Source of the DNA: Cymodocea nodosa
Lineage: Eukaryota; Streptophyta; Magnoliopsida; Alismatales; Cymodoceaceae
DNA: 64,000 bases
NCBI GenBank assembly: GCA_036874045.1
Contig: CM072345.1
Location: 8,829,501-8,893,500, forward strand
Reading direction: 5' to 3'
Below, in pieces: positions 61,565 through 64,000 of the stretch. Each line of letters begins with the position of its first letter. Within the stretch, counting starts at the first letter, position 1. A program made the translations under genes and the position numbers. The notes beneath the pieces were generated by a model. It was not told the origin of the DNA. It saw nothing but the letters and a program-made list of their open reading frames with translations, and did not search any database.

Positions 61565-61654
<90 letters not shown>

Positions 61655-61735
61655 CCTCTCTCTCTCTCCCCCTCTCTCTCTCTCCCCCTCTCTCTCTCTC
61701 TTTCTCTCCGCCTCTCTTATTCTCTCTCTCTCTCC
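61565..61735. repeat. Long (CT)n/(GA)n tract, about 170 bp
   Basis: Almost pure TC dinucleotides with a few CCCC interruptions (near 61650, 61670 and 61685). All-pyrimidine on the plus strand, so it could adopt triplex (H-DNA) structure. The long open frame on the opposite strand is a repeat artefact. Confidence 0.95.
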
Positions 61736-62375
61736 AATAGTCTCAACATAGCATTTCACGTAAGCTAGATATAACAGTAAGATAAAATTTGATTTCTAAC
61801 CTTTCAAATTTGGAAAATAAATTTTAATCTTTATTAAATAGATGAAATTCACTTTCCTTTGTAAATGCACAAACAATCCTTTTGCAGGATTAGATGGAAA
61901 TTTTTTTTTCTTTTTCGTTTAATTTTACGTACACAAACAACTCTTAATTAATAAACTTAAAAACAAGAAAAATGTTAAGGCAAAATCAAGAATAACAAAT
62001 GTATCCTTTGTGATCAAAGAGCAGCCATTCCAAAGAGCAGCCTTTGTGGTGGAAGACTTAGTTTTGTTGCCAAGATCACCAAAACAAACGAGGAAACCAA
62101 ATTCAAGTGCAACCAACAGATATATAATTAACACCAATAATTGCAGACAAATTTAGCGTTGTCTTGGCTGGCCAAAACCTTTTGGTAAGCTCAACATTTG
62201 GCATTAAAATACATCACCAACACCATCCAATAATGATGAATGAATGTACGTACAACCAAAGGCGATGATGATGCATTTGGTATGAATTAATTATTTGCTA
62301 AGCTCAACGTGGATAGTTTTGATTATCGAAATCTTTGAACAATGTTCGCAACATCGAATTGTTACACGTAACAAT

Positions 62376-62429
62376 CTTTTTTTTCTTTTCTTTTCTTTTC
62401 CTTCCCTTCCCTTCCCTTCCCTTCCCTTC
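62376..62429. repeat. Pentanucleotide tract TTTTC changing to CCCTT
   Basis: Four or so TTTTC units run directly into six or so CCCTT/TTCCC units, an all-pyrimidine stretch on the plus strand. Confidence 0.9.
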
Positions 62430-62809
62430 GGTCTATCAATCCTTGTTTCTATTGTTAGTTGAACTGATTTCGAAATAGACTTACGATCCAATATTTAAAT
62501 AAGACGACGACACGATTAAAAGCAACCATCGGGATTTATTTTTGATCGAACTTCCCCAGCAATTCTAAATCGCATGTTGCAAGATGGACACGAATCGAGC
62601 CGTTGATTATTGTTGTTTGATCATGACGCCTTAACGAACGATAAGGACGCAGGGAGGCCCAGGAAAAGGCATGTGCTACCGAACAGGACACTTCTTTTAA
62701 AAATATTTTATAAATTTAATAACCTAAAGATTCATTCAAATCTGTATCTTAAATATTTTCCACCACCGCTAAATACAAAGTCACCGTTGTCCGCCACCGC
62801 ACACAAGGC

Positions 62810-62950
62810 ACCATACCACGTGTATTCGAAACTAGCGTGGATCTACCACAAGTGCACTCTGCGTCTACGTCATCGCCACGTGGACCAATCCCGTTTATTA
62901 TTATTATTATTATTTTTTTTTTTTTTCGGGTTCGATTGATGATCACGTGC
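62810..62950 (+). promoter_or_regulatory. Cluster of three G-box (CACGTG) cores upstream of the katanin gene
   Basis: CACGTG occurs at 62817-62822, 62877-62882 and 62944-62949, with a CTACGTCATCG element at about 62865. A TTA/T-rich tract (62896-62926) separates the second and third. The cluster is about 0.9 kb before the katanin start codon. A promoter role is inferred from position and motif density. Confidence 0.5.
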
Positions 62951-63457
62951 GCCACGAGTCGAGTGTCGCTAAAACGAGGTAATGGTATATTCAAAGCAAA
63001 GTTATTTAAACTAGTTGTACGGGAGATGGTAATATTCGTATTCTCGTTTGAGATTCAAATCTTAAAAATGTGAAAATAGGGTTAATTATCATTTAAGTAC
63101 CTTAGTCTTCTTCTGAACGAATCATTTTGATACCTAAGCTTTTGTTCTATAACACTTCTTGGCATTTGCTTGCTGTCAATTATTTCCTTTTATATAACTT
63201 TTTCTTATTCTTTTTCGCTTCTTTTATTGTTCTGTGTTAGATAATTTTACAAAAGCGCTTTTGTTTTTGTTTCTTTTTTTCATAATTGGAGATTTATTTA
63301 ATATACTTTTATTTAATTTCGAAAAAAATAAATTGTGAAGTCCTGACCTGTTCGCTTTCTCCCTCTCTCTCCTTTTTTCTCTTCAATCTCTCCCACATTC
63401 CCCTTCTTCTTCTTCTTCTTCTTCTTTTCTCCCTCTCCCACAGACCCACTCCTACCC

Positions 63458-63863
63458 ATGGACTCCTCTTCCTGCTTCTGCTGATCTCTCTCCCTCGAAT
63501 CTTCGCGGAATTCGACTCCAGGAACCGTGGCATTGACCGGAAAGGAAGCGGAAGTGCTGGGGACTGCTGTACCTTTTGCAGCTGATTATAGTGTTGGGAC
63601 GTCGGGGCTGCGGCTGGGGACGGGCCGGGTTCCCGGGGTTTGGTGACTCTCGTCCGAGATGGGACGATGTGGGGTTGGAGTTGGTGCTGGGGTTGTGTTC
63701 TCGGGATCCGCGGCGGTAGGGCGGAGGTGGATCTAAGATGAGTCGGGCGGACGCGTCGGGATTGGAAGAGCTAGGGTTTTGCTGCTGTGTTGGAAAGAAG
63801 AGAAGGAAGTGGTTGGACTTTTTGGCTTTGCCATTGTTTATTCTGCGGATTTCTTCACGATGA
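63458..63863 (+). promoter_or_regulatory. Katanin leader with several upstream ORFs
   Basis: The pyrimidine-rich leader (63355-63450) contains CTT repeats. Upstream frames are 63458-63484 (8 codons), 63659-63736 (25 codons) and 63738-63863 (41 codons, MSRADASGLEELGFCCCVGK...). The last ends with TGA at 63861-63863, overlapping the katanin ATG at 63860 as ATGA. These could limit initiation at the main start or allow termination-reinitiation. Leader splicing cannot be excluded. Confidence 0.5.
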
Positions 63864-63887
63864 CAACGAAGCGTGCCTATAAGCTTC
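63860..63887 (+). CDS. KTN80: Katanin p80 WD40 subunit (KTN80), first coding exon only
   Basis: Katanin p80 targets the p60 severing ATPase to microtubule branch and crossover points. Only ten codons lie in the window: ATG at 63860, reading MTTKRAYKL, then one base of the next codon before a GT donor at 63888. This peptide and the split after codon nine match the conserved start of plant katanin p80 (expected to continue with Gln and the first WD40 repeat). The rest of the gene lies to the right of the window. The call rests on a short peptide, but the GC-rich leader, the donor position and phase support it. Confidence 0.65.
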
Positions 63888-64000
63888 GTATCCTTTGGTA
63901 TTTTGTGTTCATTTTCTTATGTTGCTGTTTTCGTTGTCAATCATTTGCGTGGAGGATGATTGAATCGTGCGGGGTTGGGTTTTTCGTTGGGGTACTCCTG

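Larger units (their letters stand above)
59285..62809. other. AT-rich intergenic region with long microsatellites
   Basis: The 3' UTR of the At1g65710-like gene lies at the left end. From 59880 to 61560 the DNA is extremely AT-rich with no coherent frame. A long CT tract (61565-61735) and a TTTTC/CCCTT pentanucleotide tract (62376-62429) follow. No gene or transposon was recognised. Confidence 0.5.

Noticed and set aside
61511-61759. 82-codon minus-strand frame of Glu/Arg repeats
   Set aside because: Direct translation of the CT microsatellite.

Overview
The window is nuclear DNA from a flowering plant. Its genes are intron-rich with GT-AG splicing, separated by AT-rich intergenic DNA and decayed plant retrotransposons. 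Several coding regions are strikingly GC-rich at their 5' ends (Dof, WDR44-like, FTR variable chain, At1g65710-like) while introns are very AT-rich. That pattern suggests a monocot, probably a non-grass commelinid such as a Zingiberales or palm-type genome; this assignment is inference and cannot be settled from the window alone. Ten protein genes are supported inside the window, and an eleventh begins at the right edge. || Layout: (1) 339-4411 (+), a YEATS-domain YAF9/TAF14b/GAS41 chromatin protein, lacking its first exon(s). (2) 8115-12674 (+), a 13-coding-exon granule-bound starch synthase I-type gene with a leader intron and an ACGT/G-box-rich promoter; a decayed Ty1/copia remnant lies upstream. 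(3) 17066-18457 (-), an intronless P-class PPR protein. (4) 19464-22529 (-), an intronless PRP6/STABILIZED1 tri-snRNP protein, head-to-head with (5) 22909-29610 (+), SF3B subunit 2 in 18 coding exons; only 379 bp separates their start codons. (6) 32556-33465 (+), a Dof zinc-finger transcription factor. (7) 35044-42291 (-), a WDR44-like WD40 protein whose 3-kb first intron holds an RTE-type LINE remnant, including an inverted duplication. (8) 48436-52072 (-), a FAM32A-like splicing factor, head-to-head with (9) 52914-53384 (+), the variable chain of chloroplast ferredoxin-thioredoxin reductase. (10) 57111-59284 (+), an At1g65710-like basic, serine-rich protein with a possible N-myristoylation start. 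(11) 63860 onward (+), the first coding exon of katanin p80 behind a leader rich in upstream ORFs. || Biology: three of the genes (PRP6/STA1, SF3B2, FAM32A-like) encode spliceosome-linked proteins, and two of these share a compact bidirectional promoter. Other genes serve starch synthesis, chloroplast redox control, organellar RNA metabolism, chromatin and the cytoskeleton. I see no evidence of a dedicated new multi-gene system. The points most worth a second look are the divergent C-terminal motifs of the starch synthase and its awkward last-but-one splice acceptor, the hairpin-forming LINE in the WDR44-like gene, the PRP6/SF3B2 bidirectional pair, and the ATGA-overlapping upstream ORF of the katanin gene.
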